Shown here in pieces: positions 51,593-62,519 of a stretch of 64,000 nucleotides of DNA. Origin of the DNA: Whitmania pigra. Its lineage: Eukaryota; Annelida; Clitellata; Hirudinida; Haemopidae. The translations under genes were made by a program, and so were the position numbers. Under the pieces are notes generated by a model. That model worked only from the letters and a program-made list of their open reading frames with translations, did not search any database and was not told where the DNA came from. The stretch is from positions 1 to 64,000 of the forward strand of contig JAJTWR010000311.1 in assembly GCA_021613335.1 (NCBI GenBank). The letters run 5' to 3'. Within the stretch, counting starts at the first letter, position 1. Every line of letters starts with the position of its first letter.

Positions 51593-52905
51593 CTTCGGTC
51601 AGAAAAAGGTTTCCTAACAGTCACACGGTCGCTTTTATTTTTAACGGATTATCTTCGTCGCTTGGGATAGTTAACCCAGAGAATGGCTGCAAACTGTTCG
51701 ATGTTGTTGATGTGCGTGCGTCTGCTTCGAATGCGGTCGTTCGATCGTGCGGTAGTTTCGTCGGCGAGCGATCCTCCTCGAGTTTGTATGTCACTGCTGC
51801 ATCCATCTCCTGAGTCATTGGCTTTCATTAATAAATCTTCCTTGTCAGTAAACTGAAGCTGCTCACTGAGTCCAAAACGACCCCTGCTTTTGGCGTTGAG
51901 TGGCTGCTCGATTCGTTAAAAATTACTTTCATTTTCGCCAATTATTCGGACATTTTGAACTTATACATGTATTTTTCTGAAACTCATCTTAACGACTACT
52001 AAACGATGATTCGATGCCGTGCGGTTTGCCGATAAAAGTTATAATGCTAATTTGTGCGGTTTGTGATGTTGCATAGGATGAACTCAGGAAATGATTATGG
52101 TGAGGTTGTGACTTCACGAGTTTGATGTTTGGATCCTGAAAGTTTCATGTTTAATTCTATACTGAGACAACATTGAAAGTCACATTTTTTTAAAGCTTTT
52201 GATGGTATAAAGTCGATCGACTTGAACAGATCTACGAGCCAAAAAGAACAGATTTTGTCATCATTCGTGACTTAACGTGCCACTTAAGCCATATGTAAAT
52301 CAAAATGCACTACATTTGCTTTTATTTTAATATTTGGTGATTATGGTGGGAAACCACGTCGGTCGAAAACATGTTTCGACCTCGAATCATTTGAATTGGA
52401 ATTTCTCTCGTATTCTCGACGATCATGTTACTTGTTAGGCAATCCATGCATCACTCTCAAATATTTCAGGAGCAAAACTCCTGGTAGTTCAATTCCTTTC
52501 TAATACTGCTCAGTTATTTTTGATTTTAATTTCTCGATGATTGACAACATTTAACCTGGTCATTTTCATTCACAATGTTCCTCATTACGTGCGCGCAAAC
52601 GTTTGTCGTCGTGTCATGGTATAATAGCCGACGACACGACATTGCTGAATCATGCTGGAACGTTTGTAATGGTTTTCAGTTTTTATATAACTTGTTTTTA
52701 TCACGTGTCAAAATGATAACCATTAACTCGGTTAGATCCAAGTTCTTGTGTGGCGTGAATAGACTGCTATGCATGAACTTATCTCTATTGGAAGCATTGG
52801 ATTGACCCATGAACTTTAGAACACCCAATTTAATAAGAAAACTTGAAAGAAATAGAAATAACGGTTGAATATGGTTGAATGTTTGAGAGGAGACTCTTTC
52901 ATTTG
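51593..52905. other. 3' flank between convergent genes
   Basis: It holds the presumed CK1 gamma 3' UTR (to the AATAAA at 51830) and the 3' flank of the minus-strand coiled-coil gene. No coding exon is supported. A minus-strand frame at 52676-52905 only reads on from a skipped splice. Confidence 0.55.
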
Positions 52906-55900
52906 TCATGTGTTGCTTATTGGAGGGGAAAAGTCTGGGATGATTTGAGAGATTTTGTTCCTCAGGTGTTGGAGTCGTGTTTCCCTGCTCCTCTCCTTCT
53001 CTCGAATCCTCGGAAGTTCCTTCCAGGCGTCCAAGCACTTGCTGAGTGTTCGACTGCAAACAAGTGATCGATTTAATGTCGGTCGGTAAATAAATGAGTG
53101 AATTCAATCTGGCTAACTTGTCGTGATGCTTCTGAGCTGTTAGCATTCCTGCAAGTAACTGACTTTTCCTTGTTTTTGTTTCCTCGAACCAACATCTGAA
53201 TGTCGACCTGACGAGAACGAGGTCGTGATGGTCGCAGGCCTTCTGCCAGTTTGATGCACAACTGGCATGGAACTGCAATGTTGAATAAAATTATATTTTA
53301 TTTAAGTTAGATTAAGTACTTGTCTTTATGGCGCTAGTACAAATACTCAGGTTTCAAGCATTAAAACAACTGCAGGGAATGTTCTCTTGACTGGGTACTT
53401 TATGCCTATTGAAGAATTTAGAACAATTTAGTTCTGGATTTAAGTATTTTCGTGTCGCACCTCTGACCACAAGTCAAAGAATTTCTTTTTTAGTTTTGAG
53501 TTTCTGAAAGCAGAGACAAGATCTTCTTTTGCTGTGACATCCTTAACAACTACCAGATTCCATGCAATGAGTGCCTTCCTGAGTGAACAATTTGCATTAA
53601 GTAAACAAGTTTAATTTATTATGACTTCATTTAATAAATTGAAAAAGCAAATGTGAATTTGGTGACAATTTGATCACATTAACCAAGAGTAATAATGAAA
53701 ACAAATATAAAAAATTAAGATTGAACCTTTTGAGACGTTCCCTGTAAAGGGAAAGAGCACCATTCTGGGCAGCTTGATGTTTTTGAACAAGCGATATCCA
53801 GGGCTTCCAGCCCCAATATTTTAAGAGCAACGTTTTCCTTTTGTTGTCAGCTTTTACCACTTGTTCCCTCCTTCGTTCTTCAGCTTGCTTCTTATTGATC
53901 TCTCTCTGTCGGCAACAAGGTCTGTTCTCGTGAGCATTCGACCAAACTGATGATACGAACAAACCTCTTTCTCCAGGACTTTCCTCTCTTTCAGTTCAAG
54001 AAGAATTTTTTGTTTCAGCTCAGCTTCTGCTTTTTTTCTTTCTTCAACTTCTGCCTGCATTTGTGCCTAAAACATTTCAATAAAATAAATGCTGCGACCG
54101 AACAAACGTGCGCAATAAACGATCCCAACCAGTTTCTCGTCCTCCATCATTCTTCTTTTCTCTTCTCTTTCCTTTTTCAACTTTTTTCTCTCCAAGTTCC
54201 TTTGCTCCATGTCTTTATTAAAAGAAATTACTTTGCATTTTATAAGAAAACATTATTGCAGTTTGAACGTATCAAGATTTTAGATGGCAAATAGAAAATT
54301 AAAAGCAATCAAATGCAGATAAACAACCACACCCTGCAAGAACTTCTTTTGCTTTGAGGTTATGTTGGTTGGCAGTCTTGCAGATCTAAAGCAACAATTG
54401 AATCCTCGTTTATGTTAATGCATTATTAAGTTAATACATTATTAATATTTCTTATGTTAATGCACTATTAATTAATTTTATGCATTATTAATATTGCTTT
54501 TACCTTATTATGCTAAAGTATTATTAATATTGCACTTAAATGATCAGTTACTTTGATGAGGATAGAATGGACTTGAGCTCATCTTTTATAATTTCTTCAA
54601 CAGGTTTTGAGTAATCAACATCATCATCAGTTGAAAGATGAGGTTTTCTCTTTAGACGTCTGCTTACTCTTCTGGCAACGTGCAATATATCGCGCATGTT
54701 CTTAGCCTCATCGACATCACATTTGAGTGGTGAATTTATATTCTCCCAAGTGATGTTTTCACCATCGCACTTCAATTCAAGTATTGCATGCTTGCACTCC
54801 AATTCATTATCATGTAGTTTTTCCAGTCTGTCGCCTCTGCTTGTAATTGTTCGATCGTCATCTCCACTTCGTCGATGATGATGATCACGACGATCACGTG
54901 CAGGCGGATTTGAACTCTTATTTTGAATTGTAAGAAGACTTTTTGTGAATTTCAGTTCCTCAATTATCTGCTTTTGTTCTTTTATCTGATTTTTCTGGGC
55001 CTCTAAAATTTTCTGTTGAGCCTGCACCATAAAGTAAAAGTTGGAGAGATAAAATTAAAAAATTAAAATTGAGTTCATTCAATGAACTCATGTTGACTTT
55101 ACAATTGTCACCTTGTGCCTGTGAGCGAAGTTGTTTATGTGGGCTGTAAAAGCAACATTTGTGGAGGAGGAGTGATGCCCTCTCGTTGAAGTACATCTTC
55201 CAGTTACTTCCACCATTTTGGGCTTCATTGTTGGTGCCGACAAAATTCTCTTGTTATCACTTTTGCTTTCATGAGGAACCTCAATATTTTTGGGTTGAAT
55301 GCTTTTTGTTTTACTTATGGAAGACTTTGCAGACATTTTCTAATAATGATAATATGTAAATTTCAAAATGAATAATAAACACATAAAAATATTAATTGAG
55401 TCAAATATAAACAAATATGTACAAATCATCCTTGGCGTGAAACACTTACAACAGAAGACTTCAATTTCTTTTTGCTTTTATTAAATTCACTTTTGACTTG
55501 TTTCTGATTCTTCAACAACCGAACAAAGTCAATCCATTTTGCAAATGAATGAGACATCAGAGTGTGATTCCTATGCTGTTCTGCCAGCCTATCAAAAATA
55601 AATTAATTAATTACAATCAAAGTAATATTATTAGCATTTTAGTTATTATAATTATATTATTAGTGTAATTGCAAGTTAGTCATACAGTGAAGCAACTGAA
55701 ACAAATTCTTCACAACAAAGACAAAGTTTTTTCCACCATAGTTAATGATTTAGTTTTGCTAAGGTTTCCCTCTTCCATAACATAACTTAAAATGAACTTA
55801 AAGCTAATTAATAACTTAAATGATAAGCTAAAGGCCATTTGATGAAGACTGAAGAACAATTTTCACATAAACAAATGAATGGAACATGCATATACATGTC

Positions 55901-57785
55901 CAAATGTATGTCCAAATATGATTCTAACATATATTAACTGTAATATTACATGTTAAATATCAAGTATTAATGTTATGTACATTAATATTATATAATTATA
56001 TAATTACTTGAGATTCTTCAAGTCATCAACCACAACATGGTTGCTCCACGCCACAAAATGTTTCCAGAGCAACTTCTGCTTGTAAATGTGGACAGCGTGT
56101 TCCATGATCATGCTTCTGTCAACCACCAACATTTTCCACAAATCAAAGTAAGTCCTCTTCAACTGTAACAGTAATTCATTTCACCTGTTAGTGATTATGG
56201 TGATGATTTTGTTGGTGCAGTGTTGTTGTTGTTGTTTTGTTGGGATGAAATGGATATTTATTCGTTTAAGCAATAAAAATGTTGCTCGTAATGATAATAA
56301 CTGATAATGAGCTTATGATTAATGTGATTTGTTTCAATAATGATGTTAAACATGATAATGATGCTTAGCATCTCAATGTTGGTTGTTGCTGATTGATGTT
56401 GACCTTGTGAACTTCATCCTGAATTCTCAACAAAAGACCTTCCTTCTTTCTAATTCTTTCTTTAATTTCTTCCTCCTTTTGAAGTTTTGTTTTCCTCAAA
56501 GTTTCTTCCACCTCTTTGTTTTGTTGCAATATTCTTTCAATATCCTTCCTTCACACACAAGACAACTTGAATCAAATGATGATACAAAAGATTTCACAAA
56601 TTTAGCACAAACTTATTTTTAGTGTTCGCATTCTTTTTCGTGACTCTTGACTTTTCCACACACATAAGGTTCTTGTTTCTTTCTTCCTGAAATTATTTAT
56701 TCATAAATGTGAAGTAACCTAAAATAAAGTTTGTTATTGCTAAAATGCTCATATTCAAATCCATGTCACTTAAAAATGCCACTTTTGTTTGCGTACGGCT
56801 CTTTTGGGAATTCAATTAACGGCATACTTACGTGAGTCAATATAGAGCTCGTATATAATACTTGTATTACCTGCTCCAAGAGTTTCATAGCCTCTGCCCT
56901 GACTTCTTCTCTCCTCTTCATTTCTTCTTCTCTTTTTTTTTGTTCCATCTCTCTTATCACTTTCTTCTCCCTTACCTGTCATCACCACATCACCTATTAT
57001 CACCATCATAGGCAAATACATTTGTAAGGTTACAAAATCAATTTGACGTTTGTTTCCATTTCATACAAGGCCGGAGGAAAGAATAAAAAACTTAAGAGAG
57101 TAAATGTGATTGTCAATTGTTGTACCTGGCGATGCCTCTCCTCCATGGAGATGTTTGGATCCTGACGTTTTTCGGACCTCATCAATTTTGCCACCACTTG
57201 CTTTGCTACTTTGTTTTTGTCTATCAATTGATCCACAGACTCGATAGCAAAATTACTGTTTACCTCTTCTTCTAAGGTTGCTGGCACACATTAAATAATT
57301 TACTATCTAAATAAAGGAGATTATGAACATACAAATATATACCAATGTCAGGAACGTTATGAAACAAGCTTTGTTTTCCCTTGTCTGTGACGATTTTTGG
57401 TGTATGTTTGTTGTGTGATTTTGGTGGATGCTTCCATTCTTTTGTTACAAAAAGCGTTGACACAGAATCATTTTGAAAATTCAGACCTATTTCAGTTCTT
57501 TTAAGCCAGTCGTTAATCAAGTGCTGAGCTATTTGAATAGATCATAATCATTAAAACTAATACATGATTTGTGTATAAACCAAAATAAGTGACCGTTACA
57601 GCAAATTAATTAGTAAGCTTATATCCCAACTTTTATCATAAATTTAATTCACTTCGTCTTTTAAAAACATAAAATTTCTTATTAAAACAAAATAAGAAAA
57701 GAGTCAAAGGCCATAATGGTTCGTTAATGACTTATGAACAAAAAGAATTGAGAGGTTTACCTTCTTTTGTTATGCATTCTTCCAT
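52906..57785 (-). CDS. CCDC191: CCDC191-like coiled-coil protein with Trp-containing repeats, 17 exons
   Basis: Exons in coding order: 57761-57785, 57343-57528, 57126-57280, 56871-56975, 56645-56686, 56404-56544, 56008-56162, 55450-55588, 55112-55339, 54552-55021, 54333-54385, 54130-54212, 53965-54066, 53727-53905, 53461-53578, 53118-53272, 52906-53053. All phases agree, giving about 827 residues. The protein alternates charged coiled coils (VREKKVIREMEQKKREEEMK; EVEERKKAEAELKQKI) with spaced Trp segments (YFDLWKMLVV, LLWKHFVAWS, SFAKWIDFV, YWGWKPWISL, KALIAWNLVV, FFDLWSEV, TFRCWFEE, CLDAWKELPRI). Such segments recall SFI1-type centrosomal repeats. The order, the ERHRQ region and the C-terminal CLDAWKELP and IIPDF fit animal CCDC191 (KIAA1407), as remembered. 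The last intron is about 64 bases; reading through it loses the W-containing C-terminus. Molecular role is poorly known. Exon 5 has an alternative form (56613-56686 joined to 56404-56548), also in frame. Confidence 0.65.
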
Positions 57786-58029
57786 GATTAAATTCTATTT
57801 CAACTTAATATTTTATTTCAAATTTTGTCAATACAAAATAATATAGCAGCATTCATCAAACCAATGACCATAAACAAACGTTGACATAGAAACCGACATA
57901 TTGTGGGATCATTACTAATTACACTGCAAAAAAATTTGTTCAACAACCTTTTCAAAATAGTGCGTTTTATATTAATTTTTAAATCCTGATTCCAGTGGTA
58001 GCAGCCATTTTTTTTCTATGTCGAGTAGA

Positions 58030-58203
58030 ATTGATGCTGTAGGGCATCCTGTGGATCGCGACCCTCTCGTGGGGCCCGCTTAGAAGCCAAAAGCATAAAG
58101 GCAACAAAAAAGTTAACTGTGTAAAAGGTAGCCCAATAAATTTTATTGTTGGGGTCGCTAAAGCATAGCAAGTGTTGCCAAGGGGAAAGGTTGAGAACCG
58201 CTG
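58030..58203 (-). mobile_element. hAT (Charlie-like) non-autonomous element, decayed
   Basis: On the minus strand the right end reads CAGCGGTTCTCAACC followed by TTTCCCCTTGG, the classic terminal inverted repeat of Charlie-type hAT elements. Further in comes a GCGACCCC motif. The other end carries GTGGATCGCGACCC after a degenerate terminal repeat. No clear 8-bp target duplication is visible and there is no transposase. Family call rests on the terminal motif. Confidence 0.65.
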
Positions 58204-58427
58204 CTGTGGGGGAAAGTGGGATAAAACGAAAAGTATATATGGAACCACTACGAGACTACAGCATATTGTCCGTGCATTTTGCTTTCATACACTTGCTGGA
58301 AATATGTTCGTGCGCAATTATTGTATTGAAGAACTTGGATTCGAAAGATACTCAATGTGTTTGATTAGTATTTCTGTTTTTTGGGTTTGGAAATACGCGC
58401 CCCGGACCTTCAAGGACAAATGACTTT

Positions 58428-58601
58428 CAGGGACGTCATTTTAGCATTTTCCATGGGGGCAAACCCTTGCACAGCCTGAGAAGATGACCTTTTTTGTATC
58501 TAGCCAAAATCAAATTTTAGCTGACTGGAAAAGAAGCAGGGAAAGGTCATCTCAGGTTTTGCGAGGGTTTGCCCTCCCTCCCCCCTCAGGGGACGTCCCT
58601 G
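58428..58601. mobile_element. palindromic (foldback) MITE, hAT-like
   Basis: A 174-bp imperfect inverted repeat. Both ends read CAGGGACGTC into the element; GGGCAAACCCT and CCTGAGA with ATGACCTTT recur in both arms in the same order. The arms are about 65 bases with a roughly 40-base loop. The CAGGG terminus suggests a hAT origin. An 8-bp target duplication was looked for and not seen. Confidence 0.7.
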
Positions 58602-58668
58602 CTCCCGATGCAAGGCAGAATTGAATGGTATTTCCTAGCAATAACTAGTTATAAATGACCTGGAATAC

Positions 58669-58870
58669 CTTCTTTTCTATCGGTTGCGAGTATTTTGTTT
58701 TCTGCTGCCAATGCATCTTCAAGAAGAGGAAGAAGCGCATAGTTTGTTGTAGCTGAATCTCCTTCAAGAGCTGCCGGAATAAATATGCACGTTTCCAGCA
58801 TTGCTGCTGCTGATGATTCGTCCCCTTCTTTATTTGCAACTCTTGTTTGAATATAATACAAATTGCTCAT
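58669..58870 (-). CDS. candidate alternative first exon of the CCDC191-like gene
   Basis: An ATG-initiated frame of 67 codons (MSNLYYIQTRVANKEGDESS ... ATDRKE) ends at a GTATTC donor in phase 1. That is exactly the phase needed to join exon 57343-57528 and give RKEAQHLINDWLKRTE. The shorter exon at 57761-57785 gives the parallel ITKEAQHLINDW. The peptide looks coding (helical, balanced) but has no recognised domain. Using it would place both hAT-like elements in intron 1. It could instead be a separate transcript. Confidence 0.45.
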
Positions 58871-59455
58871 CGTTGAAATTGCGAAACTTAAAGCAGTTTG
58901 TTAGGATTACCTTTAACTCGACCAAAGACATCGACTCAGAGGGATACATGTAGCTTTCGCGACTAAAACACAAGTCAAAGTTTCAATTAAGCTTAATGTA
59001 ATGCAACAGTACAATGATTTAAAAACTATAATAATTTTAATTTATCAAGGCTTGTCAAGTCTATCAGAAAAAGAATGTGTTGTGTCAAAAGAATGTGTGT
59101 TATTTTAAAACTTGTACTTGAACTTATTCTTACACTGGGCCCAGACTGAGTGTTTACCAATGGAACTTTAGAGAAATTACAAATATGCTAATCAAAATTC
59201 ATATCACAAAAACAAATCCAATTTTAACAACATCTCCAACATGCTTCTGGAAAGTCAAAAATCTTAGACAGGCCTCCATTATAGGTTTTCTCTGGTAACA
59301 TAAATTCAGCTTCTAAGGCATTTCAAAAATTAATTATTAGAAAGGCAAAAGCAATGAGTGTCATCATGTGATTCTAAAGCAAAGAATGAACTACAGTTCA
59401 ATAAAACACATTCTTTGTTCAAATAACTAAACTAATGCAAGAAGAAAATATTTGG

Positions 59456-62024
59456 TCACTGCCCAGCAGAGGTGGCAACATTAACTCCATTATTGTCTGC
59501 AAAATAGCCATTCTTGGTCTGCCTGTATCTTCCATTGTAATTTCTGAAATTCCTACCCCTAAATTTCTTAATACTCTGGCCTGGCTGGTGAGGGTTTGAT
59601 TTATAGTAACACATCTTGGTAAAATGGTTTGATCCCCCACAATTTTCACAGGTTTTACCAAAGGCTGGGCAACAACGGAGATCATGATGGGAACCACATT
59701 TTGTGCAGGGATGATGTCTTGATGAAATAGAACCAAATCCATGATTCGTTTTCTTGAATGACTGATCTATCTTCAGTTGTTGTATAGAATTACCTTTTTC
59801 TTCAACTGTTGCATGCTTCATTTCTTGTGTTCTGATTTCATCCAATACTTCAGTTTCCTCAATCATCTGTTGTTCAATATCTTTGTAAGGATAAAGTGAC
59901 TTGTCACAAACCTGACCTTCAATATTTGTTTGGTTATCCCCACTTGGTATGTATTCATCAAATTTATCTCCCAGATTTAAGAGCTGATCTTTAACAAATA
60001 ACTTCTCTTCAAATTCCTGGTGAAAGTTACTCATATCCACTTTGCTTGATCTTACAATGAAATCATCTTTTGAAGATGATTCCTCTTCCAATGCACTTGG
60101 AAAAGAATCTGCTTGTTTATTATCAAAACTTCTTCCATAGTAATTGTTTCCACACTCTTTTTTCAATGCCTCTTGGAGATTGGGAGAATTAGAAGTAGAA
60201 TGATGATAAATCTTAGAAAAACACATCTTTGCAAAATGGTCCAGTTTCCCACAATTACCACAAGTTTTACCAGAGGCTGGACAATGAGAACCATGATAGT
60301 AACCACATCTTTGACAAGAACTTAAAAAATTAGGACCACATCCAGGATTTGTTTCTTTTACATTTTTGGATGATTGATCTATATTCAGTTGATGTTGAGA
60401 ATTACCTGTTCCTTCAACTGCTGTGTGCTTCATTCCAAGTAATCTGGTTTCATCCAACACTTCAGTTTTCTCAAACATTTGTTGTCCATTATCTTTATTA
60501 GGATCAAATGACTTGCCACAAAGCTGATCTCCAAAATTTGTTGGTTTATCTCCATTTATTGATTCATCAGATTTACATCCCCAATTTGAAGGATTACTTT
60601 TAACAACAAATTTTTCTTCAACTTTTTGAAGATAGTTAACCTTGTCTTCTTCCACGATATCATCATTTGAAGATGCACCCTCTTCGAGTGCATTTTGAAA
60701 AGACTCTGCCTGTTGATGAACAGAATAGTGACTTCTTCCACAGAAAGTGTACTTAGATGCACTACTACATGCCACTTCTAGATTGTTGGAATTAGAAGGA
60801 GATTGATGTTGCATCTCACTGCAGGTTGGATCCTCCTCAGATTCTCCACCTCTAAATGATGTTGTTGGATGCTTAAACTCATTACCTAACAAAAAAAGAA
60901 GAAATAATTTTCATTAAATAAAGGAAGCTCATAAAACTTGACAAACCTCTGGAGTTTTTATTGAAAATTTGTCTTCCAGCTCTTTTATTCAATTTATTAT
61001 TACTATTGCTGATGTTATAACTGTTGTTATCATTGATGCTATTAATGTCATCTTCATATCTTCTTGGTTCAGAACCATCTGCCCAACAAACAGCCAAAGA
61101 TGGAAAAACTTCATGGTTGAAATATTGCATTTATTAAAATCAATTTGTACATTTATAAAATCATTTTCTGAATGAATTGCTCATATACTATTGTCTGAAT
61201 GTTAATGTAAAAGTGATTTATATTATTTAATATAAAATGCAGATGCATTTTAAAACTATTTGATATCATTCTAGAAAATGCATATGATTTAGTTATAAAA
61301 CATTATATAAAACAGATGAAACTTTAGCATTTTCACTGACTTTGTCTGTCACCTTGATTCCTATAAAATGCTTCAAATGTACAAATAGAACTCCTGTCAA
61401 ATTGTGCTGAAATCTTCAATTCCTTAAAACTAATGCCGTCAATCATAGAAAATGCATGGCCTGCTTCTTCAAAGTCTTCAAATTCCACCAATGCAAACCT
61501 TTGATATCAACAAGCAATAACAAGCACTGTGCATACAAATTTAGAAATTACCAGATATTATTATATTTTGCTGTTGTTGACAATAAAGCCAAATGTTAAT
61601 TTTAAGTAATGGTAAACAAACTCATACGTTGGAGGTCTGTGATTATTAACATTCCTCCTGATAATGATTCGAATGAGAGTGGTGTATTCATTCAATGAAA
61701 ACAGAAACTCCCTCAATTCACCCTTTAAATTTTTTAAATAGTAATTCAACTATTCAGAAAGCACAAAAATAGGTAAAATACACAAATTTAATTGTACTTC
61801 AGTGGTCTCCTCAGGGAACCCAGAAACCTTTAAAACCCAATTGTCACTGTAATAAATATTGGGTCTGCGTCCAGAATTACTTATCCTATTTTCAAAGTTA
61901 CCTGTTAATCAAATACAAATCTACATTTATTAATCGTTATAATTAAGTATTACGATAAAATCCTACGTCTTCCTCTGTTCGACACTCCTCTCTTTCTTCC
62001 AAATTCCTTGTTCTGCATTTTCAT
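59456..62024 (-). CDS. RRM protein with duplicated gag-type zinc-knuckle modules, 6 exons
   Basis: Exons in coding order: 61967-62024, 61798-61901, 61622-61749, 61353-61498, 60947-61078, 59456-60885. All phases agree, giving 665 residues. The basic N-terminus (FGRKRGVSNRGRR) precedes an RRM at about 41-132: WVLKVSGFP fits the RNP2 strand and EFALVEFEDF is a degenerate RNP1. After an Asn-rich linker, one long exon encodes two tandem copies of a roughly 203-residue module. Each module is acidic, then ends in two zinc knuckles (CxxCGxxxH...CPAxGKxC, then CxxCGxxxHFxKMC; cysteines near 380-411 and 583-615). The C-terminus is Arg/Gly-rich (KKFRGRNFRNYNGRY). The CPAxGKxCxxCGxxxHF arrangement is the one found in gag proteins of metazoan LTR retroelements, suggesting a domesticated gag domain joined to a host RRM. 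It should bind RNA. I do not recognise an orthologue or symbol. Confidence 0.7.
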
Positions 62025-62519
62025 ACAACCTTCTTCTTAATGGTTTACAACATTTAAGCAATAATCACACAATGGTGCTGCTCTCGACCATCCGAAAATT
62101 TCGGGAATCCCGGCAATACCGCTTTCGCTATTAGAAGTTACACATCCAATAGCCATTAAAAAAAATCTAGCTAAAAAATTAGTCTAAATATAGGTTATTA
62201 AATCAGTGAATGCATGTGTTTATAATATTTATCCCGTGCGATAGTTAGTTAATGAAAATTTTTATTCTGTTTCTGCTATCGCCAAACTTTGACTTATGTT
62301 CCTAAGTGCATTAAATGTCAAGGCGGTATGAAGCCTAATTGCGATCGGTTTATTGAGGCAAAACTTCCACATTTTCCATCTGCCCTTGATTCCCCTGCTG
62401 CCACATCTTAACGAAATCTAGTAAATCACAGTCAGGCGTTAACATGATTTTACAAGAAACTCGATTTTTATGGTTTTAAGATCTCTACAAATTGCTTTTG
62501 TAAAAATGTTAAAATAATT
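62025..62519. other. short spacer between ELAC2 3' end and the RRM gene
   Basis: About 500 bases. A minus-strand AATAAA at 62354-62349 lies about 166 bases after the ELAC2 stop. The remaining 325 bases before the RRM gene's ATG must hold its promoter and 5' UTR. Confidence 0.5.

Larger units (their letters stand above)
57786..59455. other. region upstream of the CCDC191-like gene, with two MITEs and a candidate first exon
   Basis: It contains an (A)n/AT-rich stretch, two hAT-like elements (58030-58203 and 58428-58601), a candidate alternative first exon (58669-58870), and about 580 bases up to the stop of the next gene in which I recognise nothing. Confidence 0.6.

Noticed and set aside
52676..53278. 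200-codon minus-strand frame as the C-terminus of the coiled-coil gene
   Set aside because: It reads through a 64-base intron. Splicing it shifts frame and gives the conserved Trp-containing end that stops at 52906.
57979..58248. 89-codon minus-strand frame with a hydrophobic middle
   Set aside because: It overlaps the hAT-like element, and its sequence is the element's terminal region read as protein.
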